DNA of 64,000 bases from CAZDQL01 sp964507325 (lineage in GTDB: Bacteria > Planctomycetota > UBA1135 > GCA-002686595). The notes beneath the pieces were generated by a model. That model saw only the letters and a program-made list of their open reading frames with translations, did no database searches and was not told the origin of the DNA. The stretch lies in contig CAZDQL010000002.1 in assembly GCA_964507325.1 (NCBI GenBank), positions 87,969 through 151,968 on the forward strand. Reading direction: 5' to 3'. Below, in pieces: positions 25,115-33,879 of the stretch (position 1 is its first letter; each line of letters starts with the position of its first letter). The position numbers and the translations under genes are program-made.

Positions 25115-26934
25115 TGCTGACATTGCTGCCCGCACTGTTGGGCGTCTTGCCGTCGCTCTTCCCCGCGCCGGGCGGCGAGGACGTCCTCGACGGCCTGCGC
25201 GCCGAGCACCCGCGCCTGATCCTGACCCGCGAGCGGCAGGCGGAGATCGAGGCCCTCGCCGAGACCGACGTGCTGCTGCGCAAGGCGATCCAGGACTCGC
25301 TGCGCCGCGCGGACGACTACCTGGCGGCCCAACCGCTGCGCTACCAGAAGAAAGGGCCGCGCCTGCTGCACGTCAGCCGCGAGTGCCTATCGCGCGTCTA
25401 CGCCCTGGGGCTCGCCTGGCGGCTCACCGGGGAGGAGCGCTACCTGGAGGCCGTGCGCGAGAACCTGCTCGCCGTCTGCGCCTTCCCAGACTGGAACCCC
25501 TCCCACTTCCTCGACACCGCTGAGATGTCCCACGCGGTGGGGGTCGGCTACGACTGGTGCTTCGCCGCCCTCGACGAGCCGACCCGCGCGCAGGTCCGCG
25601 CCGGCCTGATCGAGCACGGGCTGGAGCCGGGCCTGGCGGCCTACTCCGGTCCCGCCTGGTGGGTGCGCAGCGCCTTCAACTGGAACCAGGTCTGCAACGG
25701 CGGCCTCGTGGTCGGAGCGCTCGCCATCGCGGAGAGCGACCCCCGCTTCGCGCGCACCATCGTGCCCGCCGCGGTCGAGTCCCTGCCGCGCGCCCTGGAC
25801 ACCTACGACCCCGACGGCGCCTGGCCGGAGGGGCCGGGGTACTGGAGCTACGCGACCCACTACACCGTCTTCGGCCTGGCCGCCCTCGACAGCGCCCTGG
25901 GGCACGACTTCGGCCTCTCCGAGCGGGAGGGCCTGGCGCGCTCGGGGCACTTTCCCCTGGCCGCCTGCGGTCCCGACGGCACCTACGTGACCTTCGCCGA
26001 CGTGGGGGAGGGCGCCCGCCGCAAGGCCCTACCCGCCCTCTACTGGCTCGCCCGTCGCTACGACGAACCGGCCCTGGCTCGGGCGGAGAGCGCCTGGATC
26101 GAGAAGCACCGCGCGTATCCCCTGCACGCCATCTGGTACGTGCCCGACGGGGGCCAGGAGGTGCAGGAGGCGCCCCTCGACGAGCACTTCGGCGGGCCGG
26201 TGGAGTTGGCGCTGCTGCGCGGTCCCCGGGACGATCCCGCTGCGCTCTTCCTGGCGCTGAAGGCGGGCTACAACGCGGTCAACCACGGCCACCTGGACCT
26301 GGGGAACTTCGAGCTCGACGCGCACGGGGTGCGTTGGGCGCGGGACCTGGGCGCGGACGACTACAACCTGCCCGGCTACTGGGACGGCAAGCAGGGAGGG
26401 CGCCGGTGGACCTACTACCGCCTGGGATCCCACAGCCACAACCTGGTCACCCTCGACGGTGAGCAGCAGGCGGTCGCCGGCAAGGCTCGCTTCGTCGCCT
26501 TCAAGTACGACCCCCAGGGCGCCCACGCCATCGTCGCCATCGACGGCGCCTGGCCGGGGAGGACCGATCGCATGCTCCGGGGGGCGGCCCTGGTCGACGA
26601 CCGCCGCGCGGTGCTGATCCAGGACGAGTTCAGGCTCTCGAAGGCCTGCGAGGTCACCTGGGGCCTGACCACCGACGCCGAGATCCGCCTCGAGGGCGGG
26701 CGGGCGACCCTCGAACAGGAGGGCAAGACCCTCTCGGCGCGCGTCCTCGAGCCGCGTGATGCCAGTTTCCGCGTGGAGAGCGCCGAGCGGGCACCCCCCG
26801 AACGCCGGAACGCCGGAGTGCGGCGGCTGGTGGTGCGCTTCGCCGCCGAGGCGGGAGAGGTGCGGCTGGCGGTGGTGCTCGCGCCGGGGGAGGTGGGGGA
26901 GGTGGGCGAGCTACGCCCCCTCAGCGACTGGTAG
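25114..26934 (+). CDS. Heparinase II/III-like polysaccharide lyase, secreted
   Basis: A 606-aa protein with a short signal-like N terminus (MLTLLPALLGVLPSLF). Residues about 80-330 form an alpha/alpha toroid (FPDWNPSHFLDTAEMSHAVG, SAFNWNQVCNGGLVVGAL), followed by a heparinase II/III beta-sandwich with GHLDLGNFELDAHGVRWARD and SHSHNLVTLDG. The conserved NHGHLDLG and Asn/Tyr/His residues are those used for beta-elimination of uronate polysaccharides. The substrate is probably an acidic, perhaps sulfated, glycan, in keeping with the sulfatases nearby (inference). It is translationally coupled to the upstream methyltransferase. Confidence 0.88.
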   Translation: MLTLLPALLGVLPSLFPAPGGEDVLDGLRAEHPRLILTRERQAEIEALAETDVLLRKAIQDSLRRADDYLAAQPLRYQKKGPRLLHVSRECLSRVYALGLAWRLTGEERYLEAVRENLLAVCAFPDWNPSHFLDTAEMSHAVGVGYDWCFAALDEPTRAQVRAGLIEHGLEPGLAAYSGPAWWVRSAFNWNQVCNGGLVVGALAIAESDPRFARTIVPAAVESLPRALDTYDPDGAWPEGPGYWSYATHYTVFGLAALDSALGHDFGLSEREGLARSGHFPLAACGPDGTYVTFADVGEGARRKALPALYWLARRYDEPALARAESAWIEKHRAYPLHAIWYVPDGGQEVQEAPLDEHFGGPVELALLRGPRDDPAALFLALKAGYNAVNHGHLDLGNFELDAHGVRWARDLGADDYNLPGYWDGKQGGRRWTYYRLGSHSHNLVTLDGEQQAVAGKARFVAFKYDPQGAHAIVAIDGAWPGRTDRMLRGAALVDDRRAVLIQDEFRLSKACEVTWGLTTDAEIRLEGGRATLEQEGKTLSARVLEPRDASFRVESAERAPPERRNAGVRRLVVRFAAEAGEVRLAVVLAPGEVGEVGELRPLSDW

Positions 26935-27178
26935 GAGACTGCCCCCCTTCGGTGTGCATCCCGGGCCAAGGCCTCTGGACCACCGCAGTCGGACCCCCCT
27001 TCTGGGGTGTCCCACGGCAGCTGCCCGCGCGCCTCCGGTGCGCCATCCCGCCGAAGGGGCCTCCGCGGGTGCCCGGATGCTCCAAGTCCTTGCAAGAAGC
27101 GGAGTTACGACGAGCAGTTCCGCGCAATGCCCACCAAAGGGCGGCAGTTCGGACTGACTGAGGTGGGGGGGCCGCCGT
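26935..27178. other. Intergenic spacer with repeat-like motif
   Basis: No gene is seen between the convergent lyase and hypE genes. Sequence at about 26939-26965 (CTGCCCCCCTTC and GTGTGC) closely resembles 3706-3733 upstream of tldD. Related ACTGYCCCCC motifs occur at 32223 and 40399. These may be ends of small repeats. Confidence 0.4.
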
Positions 27179-28246
27179 TCAGCAGATCCGCGGGAGCTGT
27201 TCGCCGCTGGGCACGTCGACGACCCGCGTGCCGCCGATGCGACTGCGCAGCACGACCTGGCCCGGGTGGTCCTCGACCAGCTCGCCGATCACCGCGGCAT
27301 CGCGGCCTCGCGGGTGGGCGAGGAGCGCGGCGAGGACCTCCTCGGCCGCGTCGCGGGCGACGATGACGAGGCACTTGCCCTCGTTGGCCACGTAGAGGGG
27401 GTCGAGCCCGAGGATCTCGCAAGCCCCGCGCACCTCCTCCCGGACCGGAATGGCCCGCTCGTCGAGCCGGATGCCGAGCTGGGCCTGGCCGGCGATCTCG
27501 TTCAGGGTGACACCCACCCCCCCTCGAGTCGGATCGCGCAGGACGTGGATGCTCCCGGGGGCGATCTGCAGGATGCTCTGCACCAGGTCGACCAGCGACG
27601 CGGTGTCGCTCTCCAGCGCGGTCTCGAACTCCAGCCCCTCGCGCACCGAGAGGATGGCGACCCCGTGGTCGGCGATGGGGCCACTGACGATCACGACGTC
27701 TCCCGCCGCGGCGCGCGATGGAGAGATGTCCACACCGGGGTTCACCACACCCACGCCGGCGGTGTTGATGAACAGCCCGTCCCCCTTGCCGCGATCGACG
27801 ACCTTCGTGTCTCCCGTCACGATCGATACCCCCGCCTCCGCCGCCGCGTCGCGCATGGAGCGGGTGACGCGCTGCAGGTCCTCCATGGGGAGCCCCTCCT
27901 CCACGATGAAGCCCGCGGAGAGGGCCAGGGGGCGGGCGCCGCACATCGACAGGTCGTTCACCGTTCCGTGGACGGCGAGGCAGCCGATGTCACCGCCGGG
28001 GAAGAAGAGCGGGTGGACCACGAAGGAATCGGTGGAGAAGGCCAGTCGCGCTCCCCCGACGTCGAGGAGGGCTCCGTCGTGCAAGCCCCGCAGCGCGGGG
28101 TTGTCGAACTCGGGCAGGAAGAGTCTCTCGATCAGGCCTTGGGTGAGACGGCCGCCGTCCCCGTGGGCCAGGGTGACCGAGGGGGCCTCCGGGAGCGGCG
28201 CCGGGCACGTCAATCCCCCGGCGAGATCGTGCGCTTGCTCAGACAT
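27179..28246 (-). CDS. hypE: Hydrogenase maturation protein HypE
   Basis: A 355-aa protein of the AIR-synthase/PurM-like fold, with LAHGDGGRLTQGLIERLF near the start and LRDPTRGGVGVTLNEIAG in the middle. The C terminus is PRIC; this terminal Cys takes a carbamoyl group from HypF and is dehydrated to a thiocyanate, the cyanide source for the Fe(CN)2CO centre. It overlaps hypD by 8 bp and is the last gene of the leftward hypF-hypC-hypD-hypE run. It is cytoplasmic. Confidence 0.96.
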   Translation of the reverse strand: MSEQAHDLAGGLTCPAPLPEAPSVTLAHGDGGRLTQGLIERLFLPEFDNPALRGLHDGALLDVGGARLAFSTDSFVVHPLFFPGGDIGCLAVHGTVNDLSMCGARPLALSAGFIVEEGLPMEDLQRVTRSMRDAAAEAGVSIVTGDTKVVDRGKGDGLFINTAGVGVVNPGVDISPSRAAAGDVVIVSGPIADHGVAILSVREGLEFETALESDTASLVDLVQSILQIAPGSIHVLRDPTRGGVGVTLNEIAGQAQLGIRLDERAIPVREEVRGACEILGLDPLYVANEGKCLVIVARDAAEEVLAALLAHPRGRDAAVIGELVEDHPGQVVLRSRIGGTRVVDVPSGEQLPRIC

Positions 28247-29333
28247 GGACCTTCCTCCCGAAGCGGTGGTAGGCCGCGCAGGCGCCCTCCGTGGAGACCA
28301 TCGGTGCGCCGAGGGGATGCTCCGGAGTGCACGCGCCGTCGAAGGCTGCGCAGGCCGAGGGCCTCTTCAGGCCCTGGAGGATCTCCCCGGCGATGCACTC
28401 CGGCGGCTCCTCGGCCGCGATGCCCCCGACCTCGAAACGCTCTTCCGCGTCGAAGCGGGCGAAGGCGGGCTGCAGCCGCAGGCCGCTCTCCGGGATGCAG
28501 CCGATGCCGCGCCACTTCCGGTCGCAGACGCCGAAGACCTGCTCCACGGCCTGCCGCGCGTGCGAGTTGCCCTCGCGACGCACCGAGCGCGCGTACTGGT
28601 TCTCGACCCCGTAGCGGCCCTCCTCGAGGGCGCACAGGAGCAGGTGCAGGCCCTGCAGGAGGTCGAGCGGCTCGAACCCCGTCACCACGATCGGGACGCG
28701 GAACTCCTCGGCGAGGGGCTCGTACTGTTCGTAGCCCATCACCGTGCACACGTGGCCCGCAGCGAGGAAGCCCTCCACCCGGTTCGTCGGCGCCGAGAGG
28801 ATGGCCCGCATCGCGGGCGGCACCAAGACGTGCGAGCAGAGGATCGAGAAGTTCTCGAGGCCCAGCTCATGCGCCCGTTGCACCGCCATCGCGTTGGCCG
28901 GCGCGGTCGTCTCGAAGCCCACGGCGAAGAAGACCACCTGTTGGTCGGGATTCTTCGCGGCGAGGGTCACCGCGTCGAGGGGCGAGTAGACGATGCGCAC
29001 GTCGGCTCCCTCCGCCTTCGCCCCGAGCAGGTTCTGGGTGGATCCGGGCACGCGCAGCATGTCTCCGAAGGAGGTCAGGATCACCCCCCGCCGCCTGGCC
29101 AGGGCGATGGCGCGGTCGATCAGCTCCAGGGGGGTGACGCACACCGGGCAACCGGGGCCGTGGACGATCGACACCTCTTCGGGGACCAGGCGATCGATCC
29201 CGTTCTTGATCAGGGTGTGGGTCTGGCCGCCGCAGATCTCCATCACCGTGTGCGGTCGGGTGACCTTGCGGTGCATGGCCGCCAGGAATTCCGCGGCCTC
29301 CGCTTCCCCGCGGTACTCGTCCACGTACTTCAT
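28239..29333 (-). CDS. hypD: Hydrogenase maturation protein HypD
   Basis: A 364-aa iron-sulfur protein. Landmarks are MEICGGQTHT, HGPGCPVCVTPLE and GYEQYEPLAEEFRVPIVVTG, with GIGCIPESGL and later Cys residues for the [4Fe-4S] cluster. With HypC it forms the scaffold on which the Fe(CN)2CO unit is assembled. The start MKYVDEYRG at 29333 overlaps the hypC stop (ATGA). The longer upstream open frame is antisense noise. Confidence 0.96.
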   Translation of the reverse strand: MKYVDEYRGEAEAAEFLAAMHRKVTRPHTVMEICGGQTHTLIKNGIDRLVPEEVSIVHGPGCPVCVTPLELIDRAIALARRRGVILTSFGDMLRVPGSTQNLLGAKAEGADVRIVYSPLDAVTLAAKNPDQQVVFFAVGFETTAPANAMAVQRAHELGLENFSILCSHVLVPPAMRAILSAPTNRVEGFLAAGHVCTVMGYEQYEPLAEEFRVPIVVTGFEPLDLLQGLHLLLCALEEGRYGVENQYARSVRREGNSHARQAVEQVFGVCDRKWRGIGCIPESGLRLQPAFARFDAEERFEVGGIAAEEPPECIAGEILQGLKRPSACAAFDGACTPEHPLGAPMVSTEGACAAYHRFGRKVHV

Positions 29334-29575
29334 CGCCGCACCTCCTCCTCGCTCGCGAGCTCCGTGAGCAGGGCGAAGACCTCCTGCGCCTCCTCCTCGT
29401 CGATCTTGCTGAGGGCGAACCCGACGTGGACGAGGACGTAGTCCCCCACCTCCGCGTCGGGCACGTAGGCCAGGCACACCTCACGCTGCGAACCGCCGAA
29501 GCTGACCGTGCCCGAGGGCACTCCCAGCTCGTCCTGGCCGCTGCTCACCACCCTTCCCGGGACTCCAAGGCACAT
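29330..29575 (-). CDS. hypC: Hydrogenase maturation chaperone HypC
   Basis: An 81-aa protein beginning MCLGVPGRV. The N-terminal Cys2 is essential for carrying the iron unit and for contact with the large-subunit precursor. GDYVLVHVGFALSKIDEEEA is the usual C-terminal half. It is coupled to hypD by a 4-bp overlap. One copy only is present, so it must serve this hydrogenase. Confidence 0.96.
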   Translation of the reverse strand: MCLGVPGRVVSSGQDELGVPSGTVSFGGSQREVCLAYVPDAEVGDYVLVHVGFALSKIDEEEAQEVFALLTELASEEEVRR

Positions 29576-29665
29576 CGTCGATCCTCCGGGGCCTTCATCG
29601 GGTGGATGCCGCGAGGGCTTGACGGGGCGCGGGGCGGAAAGCGGGGGACGGCCCCCCCGGTCCCG

Positions 29666-32011
29666 CTACTCCCCGCGCAGGCGGGCGGCGGCCACCGCGA
29701 CCTGCCCGCAGGCGATCCCCCCGTCGTTGGGGGGGACTTGGCGGTGGAGCAGCACCCGGAAGCCGGCGCGACGCAGGCCCGCCAGGGCGCGCTCGGTGAG
29801 GAGGCGGTTCTGCATGCAGCCACCGGAGAGGGCCACCGTCTCCTGGCCCGCGGCCTCCGCCGCCGCGACGACCGCCTCCACGAGCGCCCCGTGGAAGCGG
29901 CTGGCGACGAGCTCGCGCGCGACCCCCGCCCGCAGGTCGGCGAGCAGCGCCTCGAGCAGGGGTCGCCAGTCCACCAGGCCGGGCTCGGCCGTGGCTGCCG
30001 AGGGGGGCTCGAAGGAGATGGGGTAGGCGTCCTCCACTCCGGGGTCGGCGAGGTGCTCGAGACCCATCGCCGCCTGCCCCTCGAAGCTCACCTCCTGGCA
30101 GACGCCGAGCAGAGCGGCCACGCCGTCGAAGAGTCGGCCGGCACTGGTCGTGCGCGGGCAGTGGACGTCGCGGGCGAGCATGCCGGCGAGGGCGCGCCGC
30201 TCGGAGGTGGTGAAGGCCCGCAGGGGCTCGAGCTCGAGCGCTTCCAGCGCCCGCTCACCCCCGAGCTCCCACAGCAGGGCCAGGGCCGAGCGCCGCGGCT
30301 CGCGCACCGCCGCGTCGCCGCCGGGGAGGCGGAAGGGACGCAGGCAGGCGAAGCGGCGGAAGCCGGCCGCGTCGCCGAGCAGGAACTCGCCCCCCCAGAT
30401 CACCCCGTCCGGCCCGAAGCCGGTCCCATCCCAGACGACGCCCAGGGCCGGCCCCCGGTGCCCGTTCTCCGCCAGGCAGGCGGCGAAGTGGGCGTGGTGG
30501 TGCTGGACCGGGATCAGGGGCCGCCCCGCGAGGCGCGACGGGGCCTCGGCGCTGGACGCCGGCGGATCGCCGACCGCCGCACGGGCCCAGCCCGTCGTGA
30601 CGTAGTCCGGGTGGAGATCGCAGGCCACGGCGACGGGGTCGGCGTCGTAGAGGTCGAGGAAGTCCTCGATCACCTCCCTGAAGGCCGCCTGCGCCTCGGG
30701 AGACTCCATGTCGCCGAGGTGCTGGCTGACGAAGACCTGCCGTCCGAGACCGAGGGCGATCGTGTTCTTGAGGTGACCTCCCACCGCCAGCACCGGCGGG
30801 AGCTCCTCGTCGAGGACCAGAGGCCGCGGTGCGAAGCCCCGGGCGCGTCGCAGGAGCCGCAGCTGGTCGTCGACGATCCAGGCCACGCTGTCGTCGACGT
30901 GCCGCACGATGGGGCGGTCGTGCACGAGGAAGCGCTCGGCGATGCCACCCAGCTTCTCGAGCGCCTCCCCGTTCTCGATGCAGATCGGCTCCTCGCTCAG
31001 ATTGCCGCTGGTGGCCACCACCGGCCGGCCCACTGCGGCGAGCAGGAGGTGATGGAGAGGCGAGTAGGGCAGCATCACGCCCCAGGTGGGATTGCCCGGT
31101 GCGACCCCCTCGTCCACCGCCGCCCCCTCCCGGCGGGGCAGCAGGACGATCGGCGCCTCCGGGGAACGGAGCGCCTCCTCCGCCTGGGGATCCAGATGGC
31201 AGATCTCACGCGCCTGGTCCAGGTCGCGCACCATGAGGGCGAAGGGCTTGGCGCGGCGGGGCTTGCGCTCCCGCAGGCGGGCGACCGCCGCGCCGTTGGT
31301 CGCGTCGACCAGGAGGTGGAAGCCGCCGAGCCCCTTCACCGCCACGATCGCCCCCTGGCGCAGCGCCTCGGCGGCGCCCTGGAGCGCGGCGTCCCCCGTG
31401 GCGCCCGCGGCTCCCCCCGGGTCGAGGAGCGACAGCTGCGGACCACAAGCGGGACAGGCGTTCGGCTGGGCGTGGAAGCGCCGGTCCAGCGGCGACTCGT
31501 ACTCCGCGCGGCAGGCGGGGCACATCGAGAAGCCCGCCATCGAGGTGCGCGGGCGATCGTAGGGGAGGGAGCGCAGGATGGTGAAGCGCGGGCCGCACAG
31601 GGTGCAGTTCGTGAAGGGGTAGAGGTGGCGGCGGTCGCTCTCGTCGAGGACCTCCCCTAGGCAGGCGGGGCAGGTGGCGATCTCGGGCAGGATCTGAGCG
31701 GTCCGCTCCCCCGTCTCGTCGCTGGGGCGGATCTCGAAGCCCTCGGCGCCTCGGGGGAGGTCCCAATCCACCTCCATCGCTACGATCGCGGCCGCGGCGG
31801 GCCTCTCGCCCTCGATGCGCGCCAGGAGCTCGTCGAGGGCGACCCGCGGACCCTCGACCTCGATCGTCAGTCCCCGGGCGTCGTTGACCACCCACCCATC
31901 GAGGGAGAGCTCCGTGGCCAGTCGATAGACGAAGGGCCGGAATCCCACGCCCTGGACGGCGCCCTGGATCCTCGCCCGCATGAGGAGGCATTCGGGAGGC
32001 GACTCGGGCAC
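29666..32011 (-). CDS. hypF: Carbamoyltransferase HypF
   Basis: A 781-aa protein with all HypF domains in order: an N-terminal acylphosphatase domain (QGAVQGVGFRPFVYRLA), two Cys4 zinc fingers (CPAC, CTLCG, CPAC, CPACG between about 110 and 190), a YrdC-like domain with AVKGLGGFHLLVDA, and a Kae1-like carbamoyltransferase domain with VQHHHAHFAACLAE and ALSGGCMQNRLLTE. It uses carbamoyl phosphate and ATP to carbamoylate HypE. It is first in the leftward operon, 90 bp before hypC, and divergent from the hydrogenase structural genes. Confidence 0.96.
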   Translation of the reverse strand: MPESPPECLLMRARIQGAVQGVGFRPFVYRLATELSLDGWVVNDARGLTIEVEGPRVALDELLARIEGERPAAAAIVAMEVDWDLPRGAEGFEIRPSDETGERTAQILPEIATCPACLGEVLDESDRRHLYPFTNCTLCGPRFTILRSLPYDRPRTSMAGFSMCPACRAEYESPLDRRFHAQPNACPACGPQLSLLDPGGAAGATGDAALQGAAEALRQGAIVAVKGLGGFHLLVDATNGAAVARLRERKPRRAKPFALMVRDLDQAREICHLDPQAEEALRSPEAPIVLLPRREGAAVDEGVAPGNPTWGVMLPYSPLHHLLLAAVGRPVVATSGNLSEEPICIENGEALEKLGGIAERFLVHDRPIVRHVDDSVAWIVDDQLRLLRRARGFAPRPLVLDEELPPVLAVGGHLKNTIALGLGRQVFVSQHLGDMESPEAQAAFREVIEDFLDLYDADPVAVACDLHPDYVTTGWARAAVGDPPASSAEAPSRLAGRPLIPVQHHHAHFAACLAENGHRGPALGVVWDGTGFGPDGVIWGGEFLLGDAAGFRRFACLRPFRLPGGDAAVREPRRSALALLWELGGERALEALELEPLRAFTTSERRALAGMLARDVHCPRTTSAGRLFDGVAALLGVCQEVSFEGQAAMGLEHLADPGVEDAYPISFEPPSAATAEPGLVDWRPLLEALLADLRAGVARELVASRFHGALVEAVVAAAEAAGQETVALSGGCMQNRLLTERALAGLRRAGFRVLLHRQVPPNDGGIACGQVAVAAARLRGE

Positions 32012-32315
32012 ATGGGGACTCTACCAGGCGTGGGGGGCCCTTTCCGGTGACGGCGGGGCGCCGTCCGGGTCTCGGGGGATTCCCTGAGGTCCGCGACGGC
32101 CTCGATCCCCGGCTCGCAGCTCACCCCCCGAGGGTGGGGAGGAGAGGCGTTCGAGCGGTTGGGAGGCGGCTTGGCCAGACCCGGAATTGCTTCAGGGCCT
32201 CCCCCGCGAAGATCCGAATAGGGACTGTCCCCTGGCTTGCGTCCCCGCCCTCCGGTTGCCGACCCCTGGCCCCGGCCACGGGAGCGCCTGCCCCAGATCA
32301 CCCCGGAGGCCACCC
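32012..32315. promoter_or_regulatory. Divergent promoter region of the hydrogenase locus
   Basis: This 304-bp spacer must drive both the leftward hypFCDE and the rightward hydrogenase-receptor-hypAB operons. I see no convincing -24/-12 or -35/-10 pair. CTGTCCCC at 32224-32231 belongs to the small repeat motif seen elsewhere. GGAGG at 32305-32309 is the ribosome site for the TTG start at 32316, 6 nt downstream. Confidence 0.5.
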
Positions 32316-33842
32316 TTGGCCAAGACGATCAGCATCAGCCCCATCACCCGCATCGAGGGGCACCTGGCTATCCACACGGACACGCGGACCGCTGAGGACG
32401 GCCGTCTGGAGGTGACGGCTGCGCACTGCGAAGGCGAGATGTTCCGCGGCATCGAGAAGATCCTCGAGGGCCGGGACCCACTCGATGCCCAGCAGATCAC
32501 CCAGCGCATCTGCGGCGTCTGCCCCGTGTCGCACGGCATCGCCTCCGTGCGAGCCCAGGAGAATGCCTACGGCATCGTCCCCAACCACAACGGGCGGCTC
32601 CTGCAGAACCTGATCCTCGCGGCGAACTACCTGCAGTCGCACGTCCTGCACTTCTACCACTTGGCCGCCCTCGACTTCGTCGACGTGACGGCCATCCTCG
32701 CCTACCAAGGCCAAGACGGGACGCTGCGAGCGGTCAAGGCTTGGGTTCAGGATGCGCTGGACCGCGGAGACGCTTTCGCCGCCGCGCCCCTCCTGCCCCG
32801 TTGGGAAGCCGACTACGTCGAGGACGTGGGCGTCAACTGCGAGCTGATCGCGCACTACGCGCAGGCGCTCGAGATCCGCAAGATCGCCCACGAGATGTGT
32901 GCGGTCTTCGGGGCCAAGATGCCGCACAGCACCTCCATCGTGCCCGGCGGCTGCACGCAGCGGCCCACCATGGAGCGCATCCTCGCCTACGGGTCGCGCC
33001 TCGAGAAGGTCGAGTCGTTCATCCTCGACACCTACCTGCCCGACGTCGTCACCGCGGCGGGCGCCTTCCCCCGGCTGTGGGACGTGGGCCGTGGCTACGA
33101 CAACTTCCTGTCCTACGGCGTGTTCGAGATGAACGAAGCAGGGGACCGCTTCCTGCCCCCCGGTGCGGTGATCGAGGGCAAGTTCGAGCGCTTCGATCAG
33201 GCACGCATCTCGGAGGAGGTGGGCAGCTCGCGCTTCGACTCGGGTTCCAAGCTGCACCCCTCGAGGGGAGAGACGCAACCCTCGCCGCACAAGGGCGGTG
33301 CCTACTCCTGGCTCAAGGCCCCGCGCTACAAGGGGCATCCGATGGAGGTCGGCCCCCTGGCCCGGGTCCTCTGCGCCTATCACTCCTCGACCGACCACTG
33401 GGTCCACAAGGCGGTGAACGGGGTGTTGGGGAAGTACGAGGTCCCCGCCGAGAAGCTCAACTCGGTCCTCGGCCGGCACCTGGCGCGGGTCCTGGAGGCG
33501 GTCTGGGTCGCCAAGCAGTCCCACGAGTGGCTGGACGAGCTCGAGATCGACGGCTCCCCCGCCCGGGACTTCGACCTGCCGCTCGAGGCCTCCGGCATCG
33601 GCCTGACCGAGGCTCCCCGCGGAGCCCTGGGTCACTGGCTCGAGATCTCCAACCACCTCATCTCGCGCTACCAGTGCGTCGTGCCCACGACCTGGAACTG
33701 CTCCCCCCGCGACGATGCGGGCAAGCCGGGCCCGGTGGAGATGGCCCTCGAAGGCACCGTCGTCGAGGACCCCGACCAACCGATCGATCCCGCCCGGATC
33801 GTGCGCTCCTTCGATCCCTGCATCGCCTGCGCCGTGCACTGA
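32316..33842 (+). CDS. [NiFe] hydrogenase large (catalytic) subunit, lacking a C-terminal extension
   Basis: A 508-aa protein. I chose TTG 32316, preceded by GGAGG at 6-nt spacing, because the next residues AKTISISPITRIEGHL are the usual family start; no ATG fits. The proximal motif is RICGVCPVSHG (L1) and the distal motif SFDPCIACAVH (L2), giving the four Ni/Fe cysteines. The stop codon follows the L2 His directly. Most large subunits carry a further peptide that a specific endopeptidase removes after Ni insertion; here none is needed, and no such protease lies in the locus. It is the first gene of the rightward operon, ahead of the small subunit, the reverse of the usual order. Without a signal of its own it should be exported with the Tat-bearing small subunit. 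Confidence 0.95.
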   Translation: MAKTISISPITRIEGHLAIHTDTRTAEDGRLEVTAAHCEGEMFRGIEKILEGRDPLDAQQITQRICGVCPVSHGIASVRAQENAYGIVPNHNGRLLQNLILAANYLQSHVLHFYHLAALDFVDVTAILAYQGQDGTLRAVKAWVQDALDRGDAFAAAPLLPRWEADYVEDVGVNCELIAHYAQALEIRKIAHEMCAVFGAKMPHSTSIVPGGCTQRPTMERILAYGSRLEKVESFILDTYLPDVVTAAGAFPRLWDVGRGYDNFLSYGVFEMNEAGDRFLPPGAVIEGKFERFDQARISEEVGSSRFDSGSKLHPSRGETQPSPHKGGAYSWLKAPRYKGHPMEVGPLARVLCAYHSSTDHWVHKAVNGVLGKYEVPAEKLNSVLGRHLARVLEAVWVAKQSHEWLDELEIDGSPARDFDLPLEASGIGLTEAPRGALGHWLEISNHLISRYQCVVPTTWNCSPRDDAGKPGPVEMALEGTVVEDPDQPIDPARIVRSFDPCIACAVH

Positions 33843-33879
33843 CCCACCGCCGTCCACGCAACCGACGGATAGCAAGATC

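Noticed and set aside
23500..25135. Leftward extension of the secreted amidohydrolase frame to 25135
   Set aside because: The added part is antisense to the methyltransferase genes; the signal peptide marks the start at 23503.
32012..32315. A possible sigma-54 promoter (TGGCC and TTGC) upstream of the hydrogenase
   Set aside because: The distance between the two elements is about 4 bp too long for a -24/-12 promoter.
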